Positions 44,547 to 52,744 are shown, counted from the stretch's first letter. The stretch is 64,000 bases of DNA from a virus (IMGVR_UViG_3300008113_000010:124001-188000); one strand, 5' to 3'. Translations and numbers: made by a program. The notes: generated by a model not told the origin, from the letters alone.

Positions 44547-45326
44547 ATGGCTAGACAAAAGAAACAACCGTTCAGATTGAAGCCCGATTGGATGTTGAAA
44601 AAACCTGTTGACTTCGAATACAACAAATATACTTTATTGGATTACCTTCAGAAGTGCGAAAACAATTTCAACAATCTACAAATTTATCCTGACTTTGTAG
44701 AACTTTCACTTCATTTGGCTAACATACAATCACTTGTCAAAGAAAATAGGTTACTACTTACAAATAAGACATTCGAGTCATGTGATGATGAGATTCTTCT
44801 TAAAGAATTGGTTCAAAAAAAACCAAGACAATTAAGTGATTCTGAATCCAATGAACTTGACAAGACAATCAAATATTCTGGTAACAAATTATTTGACGCC
44901 TTCAATATGGCTAAGTCAATTTGGAACATGGCTTACGACCACATGGACCTCAGTCTCAAAAGAAATAAAAATAATTTAGCCGCGGGGAAGGGGTATGTTT
45001 ACTATTTCAAAAAATCCTTGAATGAAATTTTCATTTGGGAATATGAAATAAAAAAACCCGAGAACGAGAATTTCAATAGTAAAATTTATTTAAACCTCAT
45101 ATACAACACATTACCAAGTGATGTAACGTTGAACTCAATTATAGAAACCTTCTCAACTTGGAATGAAGAAGAACATTTTAAAGATTTACCTATTTTTGAA
45201 TTGAAGTCCACGAATGATTTCCCAATGGAGGAAACTTTCTTACCCATAATGAAAAGAAAAATAATGGCATACGTTTTTCAGATTGTTAATTTAGAAAAAA
45301 TAAATAATTTTGACTCTGAACTATAA
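44547..45326 (+). CDS. Protein of unknown function
   Basis: 259 residues, helical, basic start (MARQKKQPFRLKPDW). Trp- and Tyr-containing middle (NMAYDHMDLSLKRNK). No family recognised. Own -7-like element upstream and another full promoter downstream, so it is a single-gene unit or the first of several. Confidence 0.62.
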   Translation: MARQKKQPFRLKPDWMLKKPVDFEYNKYTLLDYLQKCENNFNNLQIYPDFVELSLHLANIQSLVKENRLLLTNKTFESCDDEILLKELVQKKPRQLSDSESNELDKTIKYSGNKLFDAFNMAKSIWNMAYDHMDLSLKRNKNNLAAGKGYVYYFKKSLNEIFIWEYEIKKPENENFNSKIYLNLIYNTLPSDVTLNSIIETFSTWNEEEHFKDLPIFELKSTNDFPMEETFLPIMKRKIMAYVFQIVNLEKINNFDSEL

Positions 45327-45340
45327 AATTATTATTTTTG
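45309..45340 (+). promoter_or_regulatory. Bacteroidetes-type promoter
   Basis: TTTG (45309-45312), 20 bases, TATTTTTG (45333-45340): exact match with ideal spacing. ATG 45345 is 4 bases away, so the mRNA should be leaderless. Confidence 0.8.
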
Positions 45341-45344
45341 TTTT

Positions 45345-45557
45345 ATGGGATTCAACAAAAGAATTATTTCAGCTGAATACACATTGAAAGCACTTGAAAA
45401 CAATAGTCTTAAAGATTATTATGGAAAAAGTGATATGTTAATTTTTGAAGATGAACTGAGTTCAAAAGTTTATGAATATTACAAAAGTGGAAAAAACGAA
45501 AAAGAAATTCTATTAACTATAAAAAACATGGAGGAAAAAACCAATGAAGTGTATTAA
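45345..45557 (+). CDS. Small acidic protein
   Basis: 70 residues, helical, first gene of a run of small overlapping genes to 46900 driven by a consensus promoter. Its end overlaps the next gene by 14 bases. Ends in a charged helix (TIKNMEEKTNEVY); resembles short early phage proteins that modify host processes, but no family is recognised. Confidence 0.62.
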   Translation: MGFNKRIISAEYTLKALENNSLKDYYGKSDMLIFEDELSSKVYEYYKSGKNEKEILLTIKNMEEKTNEVY

Positions 45558-45777
45558 AGCTTTAAAAGCATCGAAAGACGTTGAGGTCGGTGACATCAAA
45601 AGAGTTGATGACAAAACCGCTTACAACATGGTTGGGAGTATGTGGGCATATATTCCCAAATCAGAATGGAAACTTGTAAACCGTAAAACTAAAACTACAG
45701 AGCAAGTAACCGAACAAGTAGAAAAGAAACCCTACAAGAAGGGTCAAAAATCTGAAAAACATAAAAACAAACAATAA
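45544..45777 (+). CDS. Small basic SH3-like protein
   Basis: 77 residues. The first half (GDIKRVDDKTAYNMVG, then WAYIPKSEWKLV) reads like a small beta-barrel found in many short phage proteins. A Lys-rich tail follows (KKPYKKGQKSEKHKNK), suited to nucleic-acid binding. Overlaps both neighbours. Confidence 0.6.
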   Translation: MKCIKALKASKDVEVGDIKRVDDKTAYNMVGSMWAYIPKSEWKLVNRKTKTTEQVTEQVEKKPYKKGQKSEKHKNKQ

Positions 45778-45992
45778 TGGGAAACGTTAAGAATCATTTA
45801 ATCGAAATGCTTCGTTTAGAAGCTGAAGCACAAAAAGCCAAAGCATTACTTACTTTGGAATTGTTATCAAATCATGCATCAGGAATTGGAGACCACTCTA
45901 CAGGAGATTTCTATAAAAATGCTGAAGAAGCACTCCAAATGTTGGTGGATGCCGATGATAAATTAGAAACATTACAAAAATACTTTTTATAA
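45777..45992 (+). CDS. Small helical protein
   Basis: 71 residues with an Ala/Glu/Leu-rich helix (LRLEAEAQKAKALLTLELL) and a short Gly/His turn. Starts on the last base of the previous stop and ends one base before the next ATG. Function unknown; probably oligomeric. Confidence 0.6.
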   Translation: MGNVKNHLIEMLRLEAEAQKAKALLTLELLSNHASGIGDHSTGDFYKNAEEALQMLVDADDKLETLQKYFL

Positions 45993-45993
45993 T

Positions 45994-46182
45994 ATGAAAA
46001 GATTCACAATCGTAGGTGTGAGAACTATTGATGAATATGTCACCTACACCGTTGAAGCCGAGACTGAAGATGAGGCAATCGAAATGGTTGAGAGTGGTGA
46101 GATTGATGACAATGACGACCATTGGCAAAAAGAAACATCAGGAGGTGAAGACTTTCACGTTCAAAACGTAGAAGAAATTTAA
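45994..46182 (+). CDS. Small acidic beta-alpha protein
   Basis: 62 residues, with the pattern YTVEAETEDEAIEMVESG (19-36) found in small phage proteins where a strand is followed by an acidic helix. Isolated ferredoxin-like half-fold is possible. No catalytic residue evident. One base after the previous stop. Confidence 0.6.
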   Translation: MKRFTIVGVRTIDEYVTYTVEAETEDEAIEMVESGEIDDNDDHWQKETSGGEDFHVQNVEEI

Positions 46183-46187
46183 TTACA

Positions 46188-46313
46188 TTGAAAAAAATAT
46201 TAAAAAAAATAGATTGGTGGTTTGACTATTACATTGTATGGATGTTGTATAATGGAAATAAGACTCATAGATATATTGAATACATGGAAAACAAATGGGG
46301 CTCAAAAAAATGA
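46188..46313 (+). CDS. 41-residue Trp/Tyr-rich protein (TTG start)
   Basis: TTG 46188 begins a frame KKILKKIDWWFDYYIVWMLY, then a basic tail, ending at TGA 46311-46313, which overlaps the next ATG (ATGA). The precise overlap supports translation even though no ATG is available at the start. Amphipathic and aromatic; possibly membrane-active. Confidence 0.45.
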   Translation: MKKILKKIDWWFDYYIVWMLYNGNKTHRYIEYMENKWGSKK

Positions 46314-46498
46314 ACAAATTAGATGATGGACTTAAAATATACTTGTCTATTTTGTTAGCTTCTTGGGTAACAATTATAATTTATTTGGTTAACTATGAAA
46401 ATCAAAATCACATCCAAGAAGAGTTCATAAAAAAAGAATTGGATTCATATCCCACAAATCACAGTCAAATCTCAGATTCAACTTTAAATGCTAGATAA
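46310..46498 (+). CDS. Single-span membrane protein
   Basis: 62 residues from ATG 46310. A hydrophobic span lies at about 9-26 (IYLSILLASWVTIIIYLV), then a polar tail that ends in Ser/Thr/Asn. A frame open to 46295 exists but lacks the coupling overlap. Starts by ATGA and ends sharing a base with the DUF3310 start. Confidence 0.6.
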   Translation: MNKLDDGLKIYLSILLASWVTIIIYLVNYENQNHIQEEFIKKELDSYPTNHSQISDSTLNAR

Positions 46499-46725
46499 TG
46501 AGTAAAGAAATGGTAAACCACCCGAATCATTATGGTGGAGAAGAAAATCCTTACGAGGTGATTAAAGTTTGTGAGGCTTGGGAGTTACACAAAGATGCAT
46601 ATCTCTTCAATGTAGTCAAATACGTTGCAAGAGCCGGTAAAAAAGATTCTTCAAAAGAATTAGAAGACCTCAAAAAGGCTTCATTTTACTTAAACCGAAA
46701 AATACAAAATTTAGAAAATGAATAA
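46498..46725 (+). CDS. DUF3310 protein
   Basis: 75 residues. NHPNHYGG (7-14), then EVIKVCEAW, and NVVKYVARAGKKD with LEDLKKASFYLNRKI match the DUF3310 family very common in phages. The family may relate to nucleotide handling, but its role is not firmly known. Overlaps both neighbours. Confidence 0.85.
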   Translation: MSKEMVNHPNHYGGEENPYEVIKVCEAWELHKDAYLFNVVKYVARAGKKDSSKELEDLKKASFYLNRKIQNLENE

Positions 46726-46900
46726 ATTGAGTTTACTAGCAAAGACCTGTTTCTTGTTAGGTTTTATTGGTGTGATAGGTTCGATAATACTTTCTTTTAT
46801 TGATGGTAAAGACTTTACTTGGCAGTTCATTACACTTCTTTGGATGGGTTCATCATTCGTTAATGAATTGAGAATAAAACAATTGGAGGACAAAAAATGA
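46718..46900 (+). CDS. Two-span small membrane protein
   Basis: 60 residues, hydrophobic segments at about 3-26 and 33-50, basic end. Overlaps DUF3310 by 8 bases and the kinase gene by ATGA. Function unknown. Confidence 0.6.
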   Translation: MNKLSLLAKTCFLLGFIGVIGSIILSFIDGKDFTWQFITLLWMGSSFVNELRIKQLEDKK

Positions 46901-47346
46901 TATACTGGTTAACAGGACAGCCTGGTGCTGGCAAAACAACAATCTGTAACGAAATCTTGGACATTAGAGACCATAGAATATTTCATATCGACGGTGATGA
47001 CCTAAGAGATTTATTCGATAATAAAGATTATTCTGAAACAGGGAGAAGAAAGAACATAGAACTCGCACAACAAATCGCTCAATACCTTCACAACAAAGGT
47101 AAAGATGTATTAGTATCGTTGGTTTCCCCTTACAAAGACCAACGAGACAAGTTCAAACAGAAGATGGGGGATAATATGGTTGAGGTTTATATTCATACAA
47201 CAGAGGTAAGAGGAAGAGAAAGTTTCTTTGTTAAAGAATATGAGGCACCTACCGAAAGATATCTTAGTATCGACACCACAAATGAAAGTGTTGAGGTATC
47301 TGCAAAAAAAGTTTTAGACTATGCAAAAAATTCACGTAGAGGGTGA
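46897..47346 (+). CDS. APS kinase-like (CysC-fold) kinase
   Basis: 149 residues. Walker A GQPGAGKT (7-14), then the family's HIDGDDLRD (30-38) and LVSPYKDQRDKF (76-87), as in adenylylsulfate kinases, which phosphorylate APS to PAPS. The C-terminal substrate region (FFVKEYEAPTERYLSIDTT) differs from typical CysC, so the substrate may not be APS. It overlaps the next gene, a small nucleotidyltransferase, by 26 bases; together they could act in sequence on one nucleotide. Confidence 0.75.
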   Translation: MIYWLTGQPGAGKTTICNEILDIRDHRIFHIDGDDLRDLFDNKDYSETGRRKNIELAQQIAQYLHNKGKDVLVSLVSPYKDQRDKFKQKMGDNMVEVYIHTTEVRGRESFFVKEYEAPTERYLSIDTTNESVEVSAKKVLDYAKNSRRG

Positions 47347-47722
47347 CCCTAAGTTAAAAAACACGGGGGCAAAACAGTATTCCATGTTTATCGGAAGATG
47401 GCAACCGTGGCATGCTGGACACAGATGGTTGATTGACCAAAGACTCAACGAAGGTAAAAATGTTTTGATTTGTATTAGGGATATTGCCCCTGATGAAAAA
47501 AATCCTTTTTCCGCTCAAGAAGTTGAGGCGAACATAAAAAAAGAATTATGGCAATTGCTCAGTGACCAAACGGTAAAAGTAATTGTCATACCCGATATTG
47601 AATCTGTCAATTTTGGAAGAGGAGTAGGTTATGATATTATTGAACATGTTCCACCTCAGGACATTCATGATATCTCTGCAACAAAGATTAGAGAACAAAT
47701 GAAACAAGAGGGAAAGTTGTAA
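47321..47722 (+). CDS. HxGH nucleotidyltransferase (NMNAT-like)
   Basis: 133 residues of the cytidylyltransferase superfamily. The first motif FIGRWQPWHAGHRWL holds H31 and H34; the second, DISATKIREQ, lies at 117-126. Both are typical of NMN/nicotinate-mononucleotide adenylyltransferases and relatives, and ATP sulfurylases share the fold. With the adjacent kinase, two routes are possible: NAD salvage (kinase plus NMNAT, as in NadR) or a PAPS-type route. The sequence alone does not decide. Confidence 0.7.
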   Translation: MQKIHVEGDPKLKNTGAKQYSMFIGRWQPWHAGHRWLIDQRLNEGKNVLICIRDIAPDEKNPFSAQEVEANIKKELWQLLSDQTVKVIVIPDIESVNFGRGVGYDIIEHVPPQDIHDISATKIREQMKQEGKL

Positions 47723-48585
47723 TGGAAAATTATATAAGAAAAATAACTCAAGGAGATTGTGTTGAAGTCATGAAGACCCTACCTGAGAAATCAATTGATT
47801 TAATTGTAACATCACCACCGTATGGTGTTGGAATCGAATACGATGTTCATGACGACGACGTTCAATTTGAAGATTACAAGGAATTTTCAAAAAAATGGTT
47901 GACCCAAGCTTTCAGACTTTTGAAAGACGACGGAAGAATTGCCCTGAACATACCTTATGAAATCAATAGACAAGATAAAGGTGGGAGAATTTTCATGGTT
48001 TCGGAATTATGGTCAATCATGCAAAAAATTGGTTATAAGTTTTACGGACTGGTTGACCTGAATGAAAACTCACCACATAGAAGTAAGACCACTGCTTGGG
48101 GCTCATGGATGTCACCGTCCTCTCCTTATATCTACAATCCGAAAGAATGTGTGATTTTAGCATATAAAAAAGATAGAATCAAAAAGATTAAGGGGGAGCC
48201 GCAATGGGTTGGAGTTGTTGAGGAAATCGAGAGTGAGGATGGAAAAAAAAGAAATAAGACAATGTATACTGAGGAGCAAAAACGTGAGTTTATGGATTTA
48301 GTATATGGTCAATGGGACTATTTCGCTGATACAAAACAACTTACCAAGGCAACCTTCTCAATGGATATTCCAGCGAAAGCCATAAAAATATTAACCTATA
48401 AGAACGATTTGGTTCTTGACCCATTCATGGGAAGTGGAACAAGTGCATGTGCGGCAGAGATATTAGATAGAAGGTGGATAGGGATTGAACTCAGTCCTAA
48501 TTATGCGGAAGTCGCTCGAAAAAGAGTTCAACATTTTATAGATAAAAAAAATCAACCAGAACTTGATTTTGAAAAGGAGGTCTAA
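47722..48585 (+). CDS. DNA methyltransferase (N4/N6, beta class)
   Basis: 287 residues. Catalytic TSPPYG at 30-35 near the N-terminus and SAM-binding DPFMGSGT at 233-240 near the C-terminus: the permuted (beta) order of N4-cytosine/N6-adenine methylases such as type II and CcrM-like enzymes. Between them is a target-recognition region. It shares a base with the previous stop and its own stop lies in a terminator hairpin. Confidence 0.87.
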   Translation: MENYIRKITQGDCVEVMKTLPEKSIDLIVTSPPYGVGIEYDVHDDDVQFEDYKEFSKKWLTQAFRLLKDDGRIALNIPYEINRQDKGGRIFMVSELWSIMQKIGYKFYGLVDLNENSPHRSKTTAWGSWMSPSSPYIYNPKECVILAYKKDRIKKIKGEPQWVGVVEEIESEDGKKRNKTMYTEEQKREFMDLVYGQWDYFADTKQLTKATFSMDIPAKAIKILTYKNDLVLDPFMGSGTSACAAEILDRRWIGIELSPNYAEVARKRVQHFIDKKNQPELDFEKEV

Positions 48586-48597
48586 CCTCCTTTTTTT
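48572..48597 (+). terminator. Rho-independent terminator
   Basis: AAAAGGAGGT (48572-48581), loop CTA, ACCTCCTTTT (48585-48594) and T-run. Overlaps the last codons and stop of the methyltransferase gene; ends the 45345-48585 unit. Confidence 0.87.
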
Positions 48598-48609
48598 ATA
48601 TCCGAGGGA

Positions 48610-48616
48610 TATTTAT
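48610..48616 (+). promoter_or_regulatory. TATTTAT upstream motif
   Basis: TATTTAT 14 bases before ATG 48631, directly after a terminator, where a new promoter is expected. No TAnnTTTG is present here. Confidence 0.45.
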
Positions 48617-48630
48617 AAGAAAAAGTATCC

Positions 48631-49845
48631 ATGGCAGAATTTATAATTTCTGAAAAACAACTCCAACTTTTGAATTTAGAAATTCTCAAGCAAGACAATT
48701 ATAGGCTTGCCGAAGAAAGTTGGTCAAAGTTTTCCAAAGAGGAAAAAAAACAAATCGTCGAAACACTGTGTGTTCTATATCCATCAAAGGGTAAATTAGT
48801 AAACGAAGCAAAGTGGTATAACACCCTTGGTGATATCGTTGGAATTTTTGACCCAACAGGGGTAGTTGATTTAGTAAACGGTATCTCTTATTTGAAACAA
48901 GGAGATAAATTATTCGGATTATTATCAATCATTTCAGCTTTACCATATGCTGGAGACATCGTTGCCAAACCTATGATGGCAGCCCTCAAAATTGGTGGTC
49001 CTGGCGTGAAGAATTTGAGAAAAGTTACCGCCTTGGTTGAAGCAGGAAAAACAGCCGAAGCGGCTAAAATGCTTGATAATATAACCGCGATGGGTGGTGT
49101 GACAGGAAGATTTGTTTCAGCTTTCAGTAAAATCGCTGGTAAGTTAAGAGGATATATCGAAAGAGTTCCGATGCCATTGATGGGAGGGTTAAAGAAAACT
49201 GTTTTACAATGGTTTGATTTATTCGCTAATTATAATAAAGCAACAGCACCTTTGAGAAAAACAGGTCAAGAAATAGTGAGGGGTATGACAGGATTGAAAA
49301 CTGCAACTACATCTGTTGGAGTATGGTCAAAAGCTAAACAACTAGCGGCACTCGAAGAACTTACCAAACTAGCTAAAGAAGCACCAGGTTTATTTTCAGG
49401 TTATAGAACAACCAAAGGAATTTTGTCTTGGAAAAGTGTTTTCAGAGGAATGCCTCAACTATTGAATAGAAATGCATCCGTAAGAAGTTTAATGAGACAA
49501 ACAAAATGGTGGATGGGATTATTAGATTATATGAATATTGCAAATTTTGTCGGACCCGATGAATTGGCGGCTAAAATTGGTGAAGACGAACTTCTGAAAA
49601 ATATGGAAAACTATAATAAAACAGAAGAAGCTCAAAATAATTTTGAGTCGGACTTTAACCAAGCAATAAACGCTGATGCAGGTCAAGATGGTGGTTCAGG
49701 TAAAGTAGGGTATGGGCAAATTCAACCTCTTTTTGGTTCTGGTGCTTACAAACCTCAAAGTTCATCTGAAAAACCGAAAGAAAATAATCCAGTTCAAAAC
49801 ATGTTTAGTAATATGTTTTCGGGTTCGTTAAATCCTTTACCTTAG
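48631..49845 (+). CDS. Hydrophobic-helix protein of unknown function
   Basis: 404 residues. Starts MAEFIISEKQLQ with an early [LI]xE site. Residues about 65-120 contain a hydrophobic, Gly-containing stretch (LLSIISALPYAGDIVAKPMM) that resembles the membrane-active or pre-toxin segments of some secreted or ejected proteins. The C-terminal 80 residues are Gly/Gln/Ser-rich and disordered. A candidate for a protein carried in the virion. No family is named with confidence. Confidence 0.6.
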   Translation: MAEFIISEKQLQLLNLEILKQDNYRLAEESWSKFSKEEKKQIVETLCVLYPSKGKLVNEAKWYNTLGDIVGIFDPTGVVDLVNGISYLKQGDKLFGLLSIISALPYAGDIVAKPMMAALKIGGPGVKNLRKVTALVEAGKTAEAAKMLDNITAMGGVTGRFVSAFSKIAGKLRGYIERVPMPLMGGLKKTVLQWFDLFANYNKATAPLRKTGQEIVRGMTGLKTATTSVGVWSKAKQLAALEELTKLAKEAPGLFSGYRTTKGILSWKSVFRGMPQLLNRNASVRSLMRQTKWWMGLLDYMNIANFVGPDELAAKIGEDELLKNMENYNKTEEAQNNFESDFNQAINADAGQDGGSGKVGYGQIQPLFGSGAYKPQSSSEKPKENNPVQNMFSNMFSGSLNPLP

Positions 49846-49860
49846 TAATATTTAAATTAT

Positions 49861-50232
49861 ATGAAAGAAGAATTGATAAAAAAATTAGTCCAAATCCAAA
49901 TTCAATGGAGATTTTTACACTGGCAGACGTTTGGTGATGCAAAACATAAAACCTACGGTGCAATTTATGAGGGATTAGATGGTCTCATTGATGAGTTCAC
50001 TGAAACCATGATGGGAAAGTATGGTAGACCTGAATTTGAACCTGAGTTTGGATTGATGTTTCAAGACATCAGTAAGTTAAGTATTCAGAATTTCATGGAC
50101 GGAATCACAGAATTTTTAGTTGGAATCTCTGACCAATTGGACTCGAGATATGATACAGATTTATTGAATCTAAGAGATGAAATGTTAGGTTTGATTAATA
50201 AATCGAAATACTTGTTGACTCTGAAATATTAA
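49861..50232 (+). CDS. DUF5856 ferritin-like protein
   Basis: 123 residues. The pattern QIQWRFLHWQTFGDAKHKTYG, with its His/Trp pair, then DGLIDEFTETMMGKYGR, is typical of the DUF5856 family of phage proteins, which look like Dps/ferritin four-helix bundles. Iron binding is not demonstrable from the residues seen. Shares its last base with the next start (TAATG). Confidence 0.72.
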   Translation: MKEELIKKLVQIQIQWRFLHWQTFGDAKHKTYGAIYEGLDGLIDEFTETMMGKYGRPEFEPEFGLMFQDISKLSIQNFMDGITEFLVGISDQLDSRYDTDLLNLRDEMLGLINKSKYLLTLKY

Positions 50233-52388
50233 TGAAGAACCTAATAACTGAGACAGGTTTAAGAGATATTTCCGCATTAAGAAAAAGATACCCGAAGGCT
50301 GAAATATATTTCCACCAAGATTTAGATGGTGTAACTACTGCTATTGCGATGAAAAAATACCTTGAGAACAATGGTATTGATGTGGTAGATGTTCACGTAA
50401 TACAATATGGGGAAAAAGAATTTGCGGTTAAGAAGAATGACGCTAAGGGTGATACCATGCCTGTTTTGGTTGACTTTGCTCATGGTAAACCAATGTTCGT
50501 TATCCACACGGACCATCATGACAAACAAATAGGTGCGGAAAAAGGTGCTTCGAAATCATTTAGACAAGCACGTTCAAACGTGGAAACAATCTCACAAATA
50601 ATTTCACCCAAAGATTTATTTCCCTCATCTGACGTTTTATTGATTAACACTGTTGACTCCGCAGATTTCGCTAGACAAGATATAAGTCCCGAGGAGGTAG
50701 TCAATTATCTTTTTAGATTAGATAAAGAAAAGCCGTTACAAAGAAACAAAATGTTATTGGGTTTCGTTATAAACAAACTCATTTTAGCATTCAAAAACAA
50801 GAAAGGATTTTTGGAGCGACTTGTAATGAATTCAGAACCATCTTTGATGAATATACTTAGTAACATCAAAACATGGATGAAAGATACAAATGCACCAAAA
50901 CCAGAAGAACTACAAAAACACGCACAAGATTATGCAAAACAAATGAAAGGATTTCCCCATGTTGAAGATAATATCATTTACCAATATGGTGGAGGTAGTA
51001 TGGTTAAGCCTGGCTCTTATGACAGGTATACCCCATTTAGAAATAACCCTGAAGCAGACTTTCTCATCATGGCATGGCCGATGGGATTACTTCAAGTATC
51101 ATGCAATCCTTTTAAAAAGGAAAGGAAGCTCAAAGGTGTTAATCTCGGAGAGATTGCTAAAGAGGTCATTGCAAAGTATGAAGCTCAACTCAAGGAAAGA
51201 AAAGTCCCGTTATCAACGATAAAATGGATTAGTGAAACAGGTGTTAACCCTGAAAGTGTTGGGTTTACATTCGAGGATTTTAATGCGGTTTATGGTGAAA
51301 AATTTGCAGAACAAGAAAGAGGAGAAGAGGCTTTGAATAGACTTAAAGAAATGATGTCAAAACCATTTACATCATTAACAGATGAAGAAAAAAGTATCTT
51401 AGATAATATTAATGTAAGTGCTTGGGAATTAATCAACGCAAACTCTGGAGGTCACAAGTGTATCACGAATATAAGTGGATTGAACTATCTTGGTAGGTCC
51501 AAAAGACCACCCGAAGGTCAATATAGATATGACCCTGAAAGAGAAGATGCACCATATGTAAAATTTACAAAAATGTTGGCTTCAGATTTCTTCAGAAAGT
51601 TAAAGGAAAAAATTTCTCAATCTGAGTCAAAATTGGAGGAACAGTACAATCCCTCTTCGGGGGACATTAGAGTACCAAGTTTATCAATTGCAAGACAGAA
51701 GGATGATTTTGTTTTTAAGTCACTTCAACCCATAGACAAAAATCAATCAGGTTTTTTTATGTTCTTTGTTTTTCCGAAATATAGACCTTCAATGACAGAT
51801 TCTTGGATTGCTCGCATATTAGCATTCCACGGAAGAGCATTGGAGTGGGTAGAGGATTATTTAGGTTTGAATGAACAAGTTGGAAAGAGAGAAATCAAAA
51901 TATATGCCACTGGACATGGAGGTTGTATTTTAGTTGACCATACAGGTATTGTAAAATTATATGAGTTTGGACCTTACGATAACGATGGAAACGGAAAGGT
52001 TTTGAAAACTGAAATGGGGAAAATTGCGACTATAGATTCACAAGGAAACTTCACAAATGCTGGTGATGTTGCAAGAACTTGTAAAGCCAAAACTTTCAAA
52101 GACGGTCCAAATCTAACAATGTGGACAAATGTTATGAGATTACCTAATTTCACAGACTCTGTGAACGAGGCTAGTAAACCAAGAAGTTACTCATTCATAG
52201 ATTTGACAGAGGGTGGTGATTCGAATTGTGCAACCTTTGCAGTAGATGTTGCTAAAGCAGGTGGTATTTCAGATATTAGTATAGGTTCAACCACAATACC
52301 ATTTTTTGGAACAGTGCCTGAGAAACCAAAAACAATATTTTTGAGAATGAGGTCAAGTAAATTTTTTGTGAGAGATTTCACAGTTTAG
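50232..52388 (+). CDS. DHH phosphoesterase fused to a papain-like domain
   Basis: 718 residues. N-terminal DHH superfamily with all four metal motifs: H28-x-D30-x-D32 (FHQDLDG), D81 (VDFAHG), D94-H95-H96 (TDHHDK), D142 (NTVDSADF). A DHHA1-like NSGGHKCITNISG lies near 401-413. DHH enzymes cleave short oligonucleotides or cyclic dinucleotides. The C-terminal ~200 residues contain GHGGCILVDH (His near 561) and later GGDSNCATFAVDVAK (Cys near 666), the His-before-Cys order of circularly permuted papain-like (NlpC/P60-type) peptidases. The fusion is unusual. Confidence 0.7.
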   Translation: MKNLITETGLRDISALRKRYPKAEIYFHQDLDGVTTAIAMKKYLENNGIDVVDVHVIQYGEKEFAVKKNDAKGDTMPVLVDFAHGKPMFVIHTDHHDKQIGAEKGASKSFRQARSNVETISQIISPKDLFPSSDVLLINTVDSADFARQDISPEEVVNYLFRLDKEKPLQRNKMLLGFVINKLILAFKNKKGFLERLVMNSEPSLMNILSNIKTWMKDTNAPKPEELQKHAQDYAKQMKGFPHVEDNIIYQYGGGSMVKPGSYDRYTPFRNNPEADFLIMAWPMGLLQVSCNPFKKERKLKGVNLGEIAKEVIAKYEAQLKERKVPLSTIKWISETGVNPESVGFTFEDFNAVYGEKFAEQERGEEALNRLKEMMSKPFTSLTDEEKSILDNINVSAWELINANSGGHKCITNISGLNYLGRSKRPPEGQYRYDPEREDAPYVKFTKMLASDFFRKLKEKISQSESKLEEQYNPSSGDIRVPSLSIARQKDDFVFKSLQPIDKNQSGFFMFFVFPKYRPSMTDSWIARILAFHGRALEWVEDYLGLNEQVGKREIKIYATGHGGCILVDHTGIVKLYEFGPYDNDGNGKVLKTEMGKIATIDSQGNFTNAGDVARTCKAKTFKDGPNLTMWTNVMRLPNFTDSVNEASKPRSYSFIDLTEGGDSNCATFAVDVAKAGGISDISIGSTTIPFFGTVPEKPKTIFLRMRSSKFFVRDFTV

Positions 52389-52732
52389 AAGATATATTCT
52401 ACCGTATCTCCAGCTTCAATCCCTAACATTTCACAGGTCCCACCCTCGAGTTCTAATACGATATTTCCATTTCCACAATAACTCGGACAAGGTTCCTCTA
52501 AACAAGGAGGACAGTCGTGATGTATATTGACAATAACATTATTTTTTATCATTATTATATCAAGTGGGATGATACAATTTTTCATCCAAAAACATTGTTT
52601 TTTACCACCCATTAAAAATAATAAACCATTGAATGAATCATCGAATTTTCTTCTCATCATCCCAATAGCTTGGGATTTTGGGTCAACCAATGTTTTAACA
52701 TTAAAATAATTTTCATTAATTTCAACAATCAT
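52385..52732 (-). CDS. DUF192 family protein
   Basis: 115 residues from ATG 52732. GMMRRKFDD, LFLMGGKKQCFWMKNCIIPLDIIMI and VLELEGGTCEMLGIEAGD match the DUF192 layout: FWMKN-x-IPLDI, then a short spacer and LELxxG...GD. An extra Cys cluster (CPPCLEEPCPSYC) is inserted in the loop. Family function unknown; many homologues are exported, but no signal peptide is seen here. It converges on the DHH gene (4-base overlap) and diverges from Nudix. Confidence 0.82.
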   Translation of the reverse strand: MIVEINENYFNVKTLVDPKSQAIGMMRRKFDDSFNGLLFLMGGKKQCFWMKNCIIPLDIIMIKNNVIVNIHHDCPPCLEEPCPSYCGNGNIVLELEGGTCEMLGIEAGDTVEYIF

Positions 52733-52737
52733 ATTTA

Positions 52738-52744
52738 ATAAATA
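52738..52744 (-). promoter_or_regulatory. TATTTAT start-proximal motif (minus strand)
   Basis: On the minus strand TATTTAT ends 5 bases before the DUF192 ATG at 52732. It lies in the 14-base divergent gap to the Nudix gene. Confidence 0.4.
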
